Positions 47,001 to 58,635 of a DNA stretch of 64,000 bases are shown here, in pieces (the stretch's first letter is position 1; the number at the start of each line of letters is the position of its first letter). The DNA is taken from contig OZ026600.1 of the NCBI GenBank assembly GCA_964020085.1, positions 21,944,298 to 22,008,297 on the forward strand, given 5' to 3'. The notes under the pieces are model-generated. The model saw nothing but the letters and a program-made list of their open reading frames with translations. It was not told where the DNA came from and ran no database searches. This DNA comes from Micromussa lordhowensis. Taxonomy: Eukaryota; Cnidaria; Anthozoa; Scleractinia; Lobophylliidae. A program made the translations under genes and the position numbers.

Positions 47001-49703
47001 TATATCATGCAGTTTATTTTACACTTATTTCTTTCTCCGTATAATACTCATCTGGAAAAGCATCTGGATTAGATGTTGTTTTATTTTGTTTTTTTGTTAC
47101 ATTTTGTTAGGCTGTAAGAACTTATATTTATAAAGTTTACCTATGCAACTTTCTGAGGAAATTACGACTTGATAAATTCTAAGCCATCATAAGATGTTGT
47201 GCAAGTGCTTCAATGCGAAAACTATCTGCATTAGCACTTCAGCACCGTAGATTATAGTATTTCGAAAGTAAATTTTGAAACACGCGAGGTTAATAATCAC
47301 AAATTTATACTGTGCTCTTGGAGGCAAATTTCACTTGTTGGACATGTAAAATTAGAAATATCAATAATGGTAGGTGTTATTATTAATGTGAAATAATTGT
47401 ATTTGAACTAAAAAAGGGAAGTCTAAAATAAAGGTGGAGAATTGGAAAAAAAAATTTCACTTGTTCATGTGAAGTAATTATGCTAAAGAATACAAGCTGA
47501 TCTCGTCACAGTGAACGGGCTTTATTGCGAGGACGTGTTGAATGTAAATTTTCTATATCCTTTTCCTAAGAAATAAACACAATTGTCCGTGTTTTTGTCG
47601 AGTTATATAAACACGAGTAGATGTTTGGGAAAACGAGAGATCTTATGCCGCGGGCAGTATTTCGAAGCCTTTTTCTCAAAAGTTTTCATTCCCTTTACAA
47701 AATACCGCAAAGGAAAGGGTATTTCCCTGGTGTTAGCATTGCATAACAGCAGGTCACTTTCATTATGACATAACATTGGAAAAAAAATTCTAAGATGGCG
47801 TCGATAAGAATTTTGATAAACTGAAGTAAGCTGAGGGGTCACGTAGCAGCTCCCACGAGGTCTCACATGAATGGCTTGATACCCTTTGAGATACAACTGA
47901 ATAAAACAAACATAAGAAACAACGCCGCTAGCTCCAAAACAATAAAAGCTGTTACTCTTTGGCGACAAATTAAATGTGTTTCAATATAAAATAGTCTAGT
48001 CCATAACATCTTGTAAACAAATTAAGTTCTGTACAAGATGAAATAGAAGCAGAAGCCGATTGCCTTATTGTCATGAAGTCGAGCGGACACCACTCCAATA
48101 ATTGGTAGAATTTCCAATTGCTAAATTCTTTTGGGTTAAATATACAAAGTGGCACAATGCTTTATGTAGAGGAAACATTGCTTAACCCTAAATCACGTGA
48201 TCACAATTGGAAAGTAATTTCTTTACATTAACGCAGGGCAAGATGATAAACGACCCCAGTTCACAGTTCGTAGCGCAACTAATAAAACAAATTAAAAATA
48301 CATTACGATTACGAAAAATAAACTAAAATAAACAATTAACCATTGGAGGCAAGTACCATATTGTTAGTATCTATTTTTAAGTAGCCTAAGCTTATCAACT
48401 TGTAAGTAGTTGTATTGTATCGTAGTATTAGTACTGTTCTTAGTAGTATAAGTATCGTTTTGTAAGCAATTGAGTAGCTCCGTATTTCTTAAAGCCGTTT
48501 TCAGTTATTACTGTATTGGTAATAGTATAAATATCGTATTGTAGGCAGTATATGTATCGTTTGTTAGTAGTATAGTTTAAGACCTCTCTTGTAGCTTGTA
48601 AGAGTAACAAGCTTACGAGAGGTACGACACTTCTAAGCCGTGTGACATATGTTGACCAATTACAACTGAGCTGTTGATCAGTGTTAAAATCCCAAATAAA
48701 AACATCGTGTGTTAGAGTACAATTTCAAGATAGTTAAATCGGGATAAGTACGAACTTTGGGAAGCAGGGAAATTTAGTTTCGAAAGTTGACGTTCTCGGT
48801 TATCTTAAATTGTTATAAACGTCATTCTGTTTTTGGAGAAAACTTAACCGGATGTCTTTAGATTTCGTTTTGATAAGTTCCAGGGCGCTTTCCAGTTAAC
48901 GAAAAATACCGGTTTAAATTTTCAGTGACGAATGGGACCCAGTTTATTACCTTTAAAGTTATCAGTGTACCCCTAATGACCATCATTCTTTGGCGCCGCT
49001 TTACAGTCGGACGCTTGACGCAAACTCCAGTAAAGTGTATATTTTCTGAAAGCTTAATCATTGTGGATTACGAAGGTATATATATTCATTATTCGAAAAG
49101 ATCAAGGTTCACTAATCAAGTCTGTTTCCGGTCGGATTTGAGCGGGAGAACGTGATCAATATCGCTGTCTTCTTTACACCTTTCTCTAAAATACGGTGTC
49201 GGGAAATTTTGATTACTTGTCTGGTTTGTTTTCGACACGCAGTTAAACGTTGAGAGTTCATAAAACATGCTTTCTCTTTACTAAAATAGTCATAAATTTT
49301 GAAAGAAGCAAAAAATAAAAATTCCCCGATATCTTTTTTTGCCTGATTATCGGGCAATGTTCTCTCCAAATTTCAGTGATAAACGTTGAAAACTCGCCGC
49401 AAACGAAATTAAAATGTACGCTTTATTCGCTGAAATTTTCGTATTCGAGATTTGAAGGAAAATATACTTAGAGGTGTTCTTCCGGTGTAATGAGATAACT
49501 ACTCAAAACGTGTGAAAATTAATGACCCGTTGATCGACCAAGTGCAATAACAATACAGCTCATATCAATTACAAAGCGGGCTCAAATGCTGCTCCTGGCG
49601 GGAAATATCCTTTGCAAGATCTGAATTCCGCTGCTCGCGCAACAAGGTTACTAAAGAAATAATTTTCGTTCAGTTTTTCGTTTTACATTTTTTAAATGCC
49701 CTA
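47001..49703. other. Intergenic, no supported gene
   Basis: 48355-48580 is a degenerate GTAGTATTAGTA-type low-complexity stretch. 48588-48627 is a small hairpin (ACCTCTCTTGTAGCTTGT / ACAAGCTTACGAGAGGT). A 121-codon minus-strand open frame (47603-47968) has no recognisable motif and no splice support. Confidence 0.4.
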
Positions 49704-50538
49704 GGGACCGTTCATCTTTTATGGGGTAGGGGGGGCTGGTGGGATTTGGTAGATAGTCTCTGTAGCATATGATGCCCCCCCCCTCTTAACCGGATATTTT
49801 TTCCCTGGCCCCCACTTATAAACCTAAATTTTTTTTATGACCCCCCCACCCAAAAAAAAAAAGAAGTCAAACGCAAAGCAAAAAGAATGATCAAGTAAAC
49901 TCTACCTTATAAGTTAAACACAAAAACTGCAGTTTCAAAAAGTTCTTTCTGAATCACCGTTTTCGCCTATGGGATATGTCTTTTGTGTAATCTGACTATT
50001 TTTAACCCAACAAGTGCCCTAACTAGAGGGTTCGGGGGCATTCTCCCCCGAGAAAATTTAAAATTTCAGAACTTCAGAAACGCTATTTTACGCCATTCTG
50101 GCAACATTTGTAGATTTACTGCAGTTTAAATTGAAATTAGTTGAAATAATTTTTAAATATTTACATGTGCACTGGCCATGGTAATCTGTCTTTTCCTTTG
50201 ATAAACAAGGTACTGTTTGTTGTTGGGAGTGAACATTCTCAAGTAGTTTTGAATTGATATTGTTCCATCCATTACAAACTAGGGGGGTCCAGGGGGCATG
50301 CTCCCCCGGGAAATTTTAGATTTTTAGAACCTCAGAAATGCAATTTTAGGGCATTTTGGTAGAAAATTTTGCATCATCATAGATGCTTTTCTTACAATAT
50401 TTTAGGGTACTTTTTTGAGTGACCCCCCCTTACAGACGATATTTTTTTGGATGGCCCCCCTTTAAGACCAGTTTTTTTTCATGCCCTCCCCCCTCAATCC
50501 CACCAGCCCCCCCTATCTCATAAAAAATGAACGGTCCC
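49704..50538 (-). mobile_element. 835 bp non-autonomous DNA transposon, copy 2
   Basis: Same family as 32403-33251 in the opposite orientation: ends GGGACCGTTCATC... and ...GATGAACGGTCCC-like, flanked by CTA at 49701-49703 and 50539-50541. Internal G-rich blocks (GGGGGCATTCTCCCCCGAG, GGGGGCATGCTCCCCCGGG) match copy 1. Small indels account for the difference in length. Confidence 0.85.
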
Positions 50539-52523
50539 CTAGCTAATGTGGATTCACATTCCATCTAAGAAATTGATGAATAAAGTCGAAAGCTTTTTCC
50601 TCTTTGAAGGTTTCTTCGCGCTTGCAAAAGGACATTTGATATTCGCTTTAGGCACGATTCCCAGTCGATGTTGTCAATATATCATCAAGCTTTGCACTCA
50701 ACTGCTACGTTTAACAATAATTCACCTTTGTCGTCGGACCACGTTAAGAAGTCATTTTTGTTTTTTTCCTCGGATTTCTTCTTCGGTCAGCAGATGTTCG
50801 ACATTTTTGTTTCAAGTCCGTTCAACCAGATTTTAAAAATGGCGGGAACAACAAGCGGGCAGCCACGTGGGTTCAAATAGACCTTATTATGCGCGTGCTC
50901 AAGTGTGAATTCAAGTGTTACTGCCACTGGTGATTGTTGCGTTTGCAAAGTTCTCCGACGTAGTGTGGACAGAAAACACTTTATCCATTTTCTAGTGCAT
51001 AAAGGAAGACATTTGATGCGTTTTTAAATTGGACTGGGCCTTATTCAATTTGACCCCCAAATTTTCCTTAATACAACGTACTAGTTTCTCTTTACAGTGG
51101 ATTTGTAATTCATAAAGAAATGCAAGAGGTTTACAGAAGTACCACGTGCAAAACGCAGAAAAATATGCAAACTACACTAGCCCTTTTTGATTAAATTAAG
51201 AATTTTATCACTCTTTAGCATCTTTTAGCACTTCTTGCGTTGTTTAGTAAGATTTTTAAGGCGTTTTCCCAGGCACTTGGAGTATTTTATTCAAGCAAGT
51301 CAAATGCTTACTCAGGCAGTAACAAGTTAGAGAATACTATGCGTAAACAGGAGCTTTTATAATTAAGCTTACCTTTGAATCTTGCATTAGCTCTGTTCAG
51401 TGTCGGTCAGTGGTGTTAGAATGCATGTGGCTTATATCTCAGTGTTTTGTAAGCGCTGTAGCTATTTCCCATGTACCATATCCGACCGGTCGGGGTGAAA
51501 TACGTTTTAAAACTCAAGTGATATCATAAATTGCGTCTTCATCGAAGCTTTGTTGTCAGAAGATACAGTCCAATAAATCTGCATAAAACTCAAAATCTTC
51601 CACCGCCATGTTGAATGCGCTTTCGTTCCTAGTACTTTTGGGGTCCAGAGAACGAGAGTGACTAGTTGATATGCCCCGGGGGCGGGAATTTGATATGGAT
51701 ATTGGGGTACGAAGTTTGGAATCATATGGGAGAGGTAAGGGGGATTTGAAAAAGTTACCTCGAAATCATGGTGAAGATAGAGAAGACATCAAGAGGAATT
51801 CTTTTTAACAGTGTGGCTCGAAAAATGGGCCTTGAAAAGTCTTTTATTGTGCAAGTTTGCTTGTGAAAATGAAATCACCGTTAATTATGATACATTAAAA
51901 TACTTGGGACACAGTGGACGTTCCAAGCGAGTGTTCGAATGTTATTTTTTTTTCTTTTCCATTGATAATTTTTGCCATGCATGTCCCGTGGGAAAGGGTA
52001 TTTGATTACCCAGTATGACCGTAAGGTAGGGCATTTGAACACTGTTTTGGCCCAGGGGATGGGAATTTGACTAACTGAAAATTCAAAATGTCTAATTCCC
52101 AGGAGGTTACCTGGAAAGGACGCTGAAGTTTCGAATTGACAAAGATAAGATAACAACTTTTATTCCGGTGTATAAGTATTTAGCCCTAGCGGACTAATAG
52201 GCGTCTTTCGATATATTAAAATTCAGCTTGATCGTGAGACCTAGAGAACACAAACAAAACAAGTGAATAAACATGGTCATTCAATTTCCTTTGTTTGTGT
52301 CCTCTAAATCTCACTGCGGTCTATTGGAGGCAATAAACACGGTCTATGGGCCACAATAAATAAGAATGAACCTACAGTACTTAAATACTCACAATTCTAG
52401 AATTATTAACAATTTTTTCACGTTGTTGAGCAAACTATCGTGATTTGTCAATAGCGAGCCGATCAATGATTATTTTCGGAAGCTGAGGCAAATAATTGAT
52501 CTGCAAGACGCTGACAAATCACG

Positions 52524-52556
<33 letters not shown>

Positions 52557-52859
52557 ATCATTCGAGCACTAAGTTTGATTTTATTTTTAAATCACTCTCT
52601 AACAGCTCAGGGAAGGTATGCTATTTTTACTCGAGAGCGTGGTTTCAATTACGTATAAGCAGAATATTATTTGCAGCAAAACACGTTTAGACGATAATAC
52701 CCATTTATAAGCGCTTTGAAATTAATTCAGTTACGTAATTTTGTTCTATTTAAAGGCCAGAAAACACACGCCTCTTGAATTGCGGCAATAAGAGATTTAC
52801 GACACAGCCCAAGTCAAACCAGCTGAAGAAAAACCGAGGACTTTGGAGACGTGAAAGAG
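50539..52859. other. Intergenic, repeats, no supported gene
   Basis: 50546-50880 is open on the plus strand without recognisable motifs. 51660-52120 contains repeated GGGCATTTGAACAC / GGGAATTTGAC phrases, probably from a repeat. 52430-52545 is an inverted repeat (ATCGTGATTTGTCA...TGACAAATCACGATA). 52650-52859 is the likely promoter side of the downstream gene and resembles 46690-46870. Confidence 0.4.
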
Positions 52860-55456
52860 ATGGACGTAAGTACTAGTTTTCCACATGCACCATCGGATGA
52901 AGGTGTGTCATTCCACTCTGAATTAGTTCCGTACAGCTAGTGTTTCTCGAGGTTATAACTATTTCCCTATGCAACTGACTGAGGAAATACCGGCTTGATA
53001 TCCAGTTAGCTCTTACCCAATACAAGTTGTACACACATATAAAAGAGGGTTCTGGGACCAATTTTATTTTTACAAAATGAGGTTTTTAAGGGAGACCCAT
53101 TTTTATGCGTAACGGCGAACTCGATGGTAAACCCTGTATTTTTTTACAAAATAAGATTCTCAAGAGCGATTTATTCTTGCGCGTAATGGTGAACTCGATG
53201 GTAAACCCGGTATTTTCACAACGTAAAGTTCTCAAGATGATTCCGGGCCAATTTTTTCCCAGAATTATATGATAATTTACAAATACGTTATACTTGTATA
53301 AGCAGCAAAATGACTGCTTCGAGGTTTTCATCTGACGTGCTAAAATTATCTCAAGGATTAAATCCACAAGACGAAAGCCAAAGAAAAAAGAAGCCTGTCG
53401 AGCATTAAAGGGCTGTAAGGGAGAGAGACATCGATTTTGCATTGCTTAGAGATAATTTTGGCCCATGACTTCGTGTGTGGAAGATGTCTGTTCCAGAAGG
53501 TTACTCATACAAAGCCAATCTTGTTAAATTTGTGCAAAAAAAAAAAAAAGATTTACTAGTTTTGTTACAAAATAAGGTTCTCAAGAGTGATTATATTCGG
53601 TTGAGCAGAGCCTCGGGAGTAGAGCATAAAATTTAACTTGATTGACGTTCACGGTGTTTCAGCAAGAAGAAAGGGAAAAGCACCATTACACGTGCTCGTG
53701 CTGTTTCCTTCTACCAGGCTGAGCATCTTGAACCCATAATAATTTTCGATATTGTGGCGTACGCTTTTATAGGACAACGTATACGTTTTCTCGGAACAGC
53801 AGTAGTAGATCAGGATTAAAAATGGCCGACAAACAAAGTGTTTCGAAAGTTGTTAACGATAATCTTGAATTATCGTTCTTTGTGTTGTTGGAGACTGAAT
53901 AGTTCCATTCAAAGCGGATGTCTATATCGGATAAGTTCCGGCTTTCACTTTTTTTGTACGAACTGAAGAATACCTAAACACGTTGCTCGAGCTATCTGCT
54001 AATCAATATCGGCACCAATCTCGTTCCCAGAGTCTTAGTTCCCCTTGACCAGCGGTCGGAAAACGAGGGCTCTGGGAGCAAACATTTTGAATAACAAAGG
54101 AAATAACCGAATTCTACCCATCCAGTTTCACTGCGCAGTCTGCACCTATGGCGCATGCCTGAAATGGTTGGTCCCAGAGCTCTCGTTTTCCGACCGCTGG
54201 TCAAGGGGAACGAAGACTCTGAGAACGAGATTGTATCGGCACAGGTGAATAACTGAAACAAAGTCGTGCGTACCGTAAAATCGTCACTGCGCCTGCGTTG
54301 TTTACTACCTAAATATGTTTTGGAGGGTAGGAAGAAGGGACTCCTAGGGAAGCTTAACAGTGGGAAACTAAGACTGGTACTCTTTTATAAATTCATAATT
54401 CAGCCAGAACACAGCAAAATGTTGTTCAGTACATTACAATTTCTAAAAATGTTGTAGCTACCTAAAAATATTTTTTCTACCGTTCATAGAGCGTTGGACT
54501 GCTATCTTAGGAGTTGGGGCTGATAAACATACTGAAACTGAGGGCAGAGATAACAAATATTTTTTGTCTTATCTTTTTAGAATGAGCCACAGTCTGGTTC
54601 ATTTTCTGCTCCTCTTGTAACTTCTTCAACCGCTCTAAAATCACTGGGTTGCATCACATACGCCATGTTCTACATCTGGCAAGTTATCGGTTTGATCCTC
54701 TACAATATTCGTGCCTTTGAAACGAGTCTCTTGGCGAAACACACCAGCTTCCAGTCGACGCACATCCCGACGTTTCATCACTCTGAACAACTGCAGCTGG
54801 CCTGGTCCACGTCTCAGATACTTAACAGTGCCTTGGTTATTCTGGCTGTGTCAAAGGTTCGCTCCTTTCTGGGTTGCACCAAAATCGTAAAGTTGCTTAT
54901 TCGTCTACCGGGGTTTTGGAGCCTTCTTTCCTTGTTTGCAATGACTATTGTAGGCTATGGAATGATTCTCTCACTGGCAAATAACAAAATGGAAATCGCT
55001 TTAATTGTGGCTTTTGCATTCGACAATGGAATTCAAGTCGTCTTAATCGGCCTTCTTAATTTCACCCAGATAAACCACTCTCGAAAAGAATTTCCTTTTA
55101 AAGTATTTGGTTTTGTTAAGATAAACATATTTCTCTTAGTTTTGTCGTATTTCTCAACTTTTGTGATTGGCTCGGTGCAGTTTTCTCTTCGTGTTTATGG
55201 TTTTGATGAAAACACTGAAATTTCTAATGAATTTCGCGCCTTATTTATTTCAGTACGAAAATTCACGCAGATTCTGTACTGCTACAAAATCTTTGCATTT
55301 TACTGGGAAAAGTTTCTTGTTGATCACAGGAATATCCTACAGTGTCGGTACGATTATTTAGATGAGTTACAGGAAAGCAGTGCTACAAACGCACAGAGGG
55401 GTCTGGATCGGAGTGCTAGAATCTCAGTTATCGCAGACCGGAATGATGTAATCTGA
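52860..55456 (+). CDS. Multi-pass membrane protein, unknown family, two exons
   Basis: The main exon is 54581-55456. It begins after a good acceptor (CTTATCTTTTTAG), and the frame is open from the acceptor (NEPQSGSFSAPLV) through MFYIWQVIGLILYNIRAFET to the stop. A six-base coding exon ATGGAC at 52860-52865, followed by GTAAGT, joins it in phase 0 and gives 293 aa; this start is inference. If it is wrong, the ATG at 54665 would give 263 aa. There are five hydrophobic segments (near YIWQVIGLILYNI, LNSALVILAV, LLSLFAMTIVGYGMILSLA, IALIVAFAF...VVLIGLLNF, INIFLLVLSYFSTFVIG), then FYWEKFLVDHRNIL and a polar tail. It is a clear paralogue of 18740-19564. Intron 1 holds a MITE at 54016-54233. Function unknown. 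Confidence 0.72.
54016..54233. mobile_element. MITE with 9 bp target duplication (Mutator-type)
   Basis: Termini CAATCTCGTTC and GAACGAGATTG; long arms share GTTCCCCTTGACCAGCGGTC and GGAAAACGAG. Exact flanking duplication TATCGGCAC at 54007-54015 and 54234-54242. A 9 bp duplication is typical of Mutator-like elements. It lies inside intron 1 of the membrane protein gene and is strongly palindromic. Confidence 0.88.
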
Positions 55457-56599
55457 GGGATCGATAAGCTTTGGTCGATTCTTGCTTGAACATATGACTA
55501 AACGATTTTGGTGACAGCATTAAAATGTACTAGTTATGCAACGTTTGCGAGTGGTATATCATGGAATATCCCACGAGTCACTTGTATTTTCTCCGTGGGC
55601 GAGGGTGTATATATCAAGAAAATACAAGTAACAAGTGGGATATTCCATGGTATACCACGAGAGAGCGTTGCATAACTATTTTATACCATGCCATACAAAA
55701 TACAGTGCCCAACACATCAATGCGACATGCGCACGGCGCATGACGGGAAGTCTGGGTGTAATACCGTTGAATATACAACGGCTTTCCTGTTTTATGATTG
55801 GCTGTATTTTCTATGGCATAGTATAAATAGACATATTTTAAGGTTAGTGTCAGAATACCTGTATGCATATAACTCTGTATCTTTATATAAATACATGATA
55901 TCTTTAGCACACAATTGTGAAATATCTGTCGGTATTTGCAGGGCTGTGGCCAGTATGAGGCAAACCGAGATACTTGCCTTAGTCATATTTTTCGTTTTAG
56001 GTGGTTTTTTTTTGGAACGGGCAGAAAGTTTAAAATTTCTACCTAGGAAGAGAATTTAACCATGGACTTTACCCCAGTCATGTATTTTTTTTTCTGGCTA
56101 CGGCCCTGATTTACCACTTTTATGCATAGATATATTTACTATACATTTTATAGATCGTTTTCACTGTCACGCAATAAAAAAATAAATCGAAAACTATCCA
56201 GTGGAAAAAGCTAAGAAATTGTGATGTTATAGAAGGTAAAAAAAATAAAACACTTCTCCAAGTTTTAGCCCTGTGCGTTTCCCCAAACTTCTGATATTCG
56301 TTGAAATGTTTCGCAGAAATTTACAGAGCCCAGTATGAAATCACCATGTTGGTGTACCTCCATGGTACACCAAAATGGCGGCCGGAAAATAGTGTAAACT
56401 TGGCTTTCTAGGCGACAGATTATCAGTACTGAAAAAATAAGTATTTACATAAGCACTTTTCCTAATGCTCTAGCTTCTAACAGGGCTCAAAATCATTAGA
56501 TAAGTATATATTTTTCAACAAATTTGATCGTAGCCTTGTGTCACGCACCTCCATAACCCGGAAATTCAAAATGCTCTGGTTTCCAAACAAAGCACGCTA
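55457..56599. other. 3' flank and intergenic; contains a palindrome, no gene
   Basis: The 3' side of the membrane protein gene. 55530-55682 is a palindromic element. 55688-56059 is open on the plus strand (123 codons) but starts inside the palindrome and has no recognisable motif. 56340-56385 has a short GGTGTACC... mirrored stretch. Confidence 0.4.
55530..55682. mobile_element. Palindromic MITE-like element
   Basis: TAGTTATGCAACG and CGTTGCATAACTA bound arms sharing GGTATATCATGGAATATCCC / GGGATATTCCATGGTATACC and CTTGTATTTTCT / AGAAAATACAAG. The arms differ by a few bases. Confidence 0.72.
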
Positions 56600-56639
56600 T
56601 TGAGCTGTAAAGTTGTAAAAAGATATAAAAAGAATTCTA

Positions 56640-57510
56640 TTATTGCTCGGCAGTCAGCACTACAAACGTCTCAGAAGGAGAATAATAATAGAATTCCATT
56701 CACTCTCACATTTCACCCTCACAATCACGCAGTAAAATCCATCATTCTCAAAAACGTTAAATTACTTCAACTGATGATCCCGATACTGATAGAATCTTTT
56801 CTCAACCGCCATTAATTTCATTCAAACGCGACAAAAACATAGATAACTTTTTAGTTAACAGTGCATTCATAACGAGTGAACAACCTGGAACTTTTAAATG
56901 CGCACGCGCACGATGTAAAACATGTCCTTTCATTTACAACGTTGAGAAATTTTCGGGACCTAAGCGATCCATTAAGATCACAGATCATTTTACCTGTACC
57001 TCAGCCAATGTCATCTACTGTATAACTTGCACTCTTTGTAAAAAGTTATATATCGGTGAAACAGGTAGACGACTAGGCGACCGATTCCGAGAACACCTTC
57101 GCGACGTAGAAAAAGACGATAAAGACGCTTCTAAACCGGTCGCTAGACACTTTAATCTGCCGAATCATTCTTAGCAGCATATGGCAGTCTGCGGCCTCTC
57201 CCTACATCAAGGAAGCACAGAAAGCCGCAAAACTCTTGACTCAAGAGTTTTTCGAATCGGCACTCTTAATCCTCACGGTATCAACGAACGCTTTTCATTC
57301 AACTAATTCATTCTGTTGTTTTTCACGTGGCCAGGCACCAACCAGTAGCGTAGCTCCATATTTCTGTATATAAACCACACACAACCCACAATTCCTTGAT
57401 TCGCTCCGACAAAGGGCTAACGCTCGAAACGTCAGCTTCTGAATCTCTTTACGGTGGACAATTCACATTGTCAACCCAGTTGATAAAACCAAATTATCTT
57501 GTTTCTTACG
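56640..57510 (+). mobile_element. Penelope-like element 3' part with GIY-YIG domain
   Basis: The plus strand reads, with frame changes, ARQSALQTSQKENN, FHPHNHAVKSIIL, FKCARARCKTCPFIYN, PKRSIKITDHFTC, then IYCITCTLCKKLYIGETGRR and RFREHLRDVE: the GIY-YIG type endonuclease region that follows the Penelope reverse transcriptase. A stop falls in NHS*QHMAVCG, and the original end is near RFSFN* (57305). The non-coding end with the ribozyme-like motif follows to about 57500. Upstream reverse transcriptase is missing, so the copy is 5'-truncated and dead. Confidence 0.8.
57398..57445 (+). ncRNA. Hammerhead ribozyme-like motif of the Penelope element, mutated core
   Basis: GATTC and GAATC form the outer part of stem I, with GCT/AGC as the inner part. 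CCGACAA stands where the core CUGANGA is expected. GGGC-TAAC-GCTC forms stem II, followed by GAAA; ACGT would be a two-base-pair stem III, and GUC is the cleavage triplet. Penelope-like elements are known to carry minimal type I hammerheads at their ends. In this copy two core positions differ from the consensus (U to C and G to A), so cleavage is not expected. Confidence 0.55.
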
Positions 57511-57662
57511 GTAGTTTCTTGCACAGTAGACTGGGCACCAGAGTCACCTTGCTTATGGTTGTGTTATCGATCTTGACCATTATCATATTATCCTCACAGG
57601 CTCTCTCACCATCGAAATTGATGAGAAATGCAAAAGCGTCATCTCCTCTCATATTCTACTTC

Positions 57663-58635
57663 TCTGATTTTGGATCACGTGGAACGCCCCTGTTCGCCTC
57701 CACGTGCTCTCCCATCTTTCACTCTACCACCCTTTTTGTTCTCAGTCTCACTCTTACAATAACCTGCCCAGTGTCCTTTTACCCCGAGTTGGACATACTT
57801 TAGAACGAGAAAAATGTCCCACCTCGCCACATGCAAAGTACATGTATTTGCCAAATTCACTTGATGGTTTCTTTCTCTCGCGGTCCTTTACCATGTTCAC
57901 GTTACTCTGCCCCCCCTCTCCTTCGGAAATACTAGTCGCTTGACGCCCTGCCGTTTCTCATGCTCTCGCCTTATCTATCGTTGCAGCAAGCTGTATGTTT
58001 GGCTCCTCAAACAGCTTGGTCCGTAATTCTAGAGAAGAGACTTTCTCCAACAACTGATCTCTCTCGGCGAATTCAAGTCCCGCTTGCCAAGAGCCACAAT
58101 GTCTTGCTCTGTTTGCAAAGTCGAAGCACAAATGAGTCGACGTCTTCTCCGGGTTTTTGGCGTAGCTGGCGTAGAACATGCCTTTCGTACGCAGCATTTT
58201 CTTGCACTTGAAAATGATGCTTTTAATGTTCGAACGGTTTGCTGATAAACGTCATCACCCTCTTGGTCTGCGGGAGGAGGAACGATTTCCAGGTTCTCGA
58301 CAATGTCCTGCACTCCGGATCCAGCTCAATGAAGTAGTTCGCTTTTCTTTCTCGCTGCGTCCTGAAGATTTGCTTTCCCTTCCGCAAAATACGTAAACCC
58401 TCGAAGCCAAACACGCCATCGCTCACTTAATTCCTATTTGGAGCCCGTAATATCCATCGGTTGGATACTTGTCGTCGCCATACCGTTGAAAAGGATTATT
58501 CTCGCTATCCCCGTCGCCAATGTTATGTCGGAATACCAGACAGGTCCTCGATGCAGGCGGATTCCACACAAGAAAACACACACAAGTTTTCAACCGCCAT
58601 CTTCCTTTATTGCACACCCACAATGCCTCAGGGCT
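57663..58635 (-). pseudogene. Gypsy-type LTR retrotransposon gag remains
   Basis: The minus strand reads YERHVLRQLRQKPGEDVDSF in the frame around 58230-58110, close to the conserved gag motif of Ty3/gypsy elements (R-Q-K-GE-ID-FV). After a frameshift comes a segment with EEPNIQLAATIDKARA. Near 57740-57840 are two degenerate CCHC knuckles (FACGEVGHFSRSKVC with its first Cys lost, then GVKGHWAGYC in another frame). The upstream part up to 58623 is open in pieces but frameshifted. No protease or RT follows, so this is a dead fragment. Confidence 0.6.
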
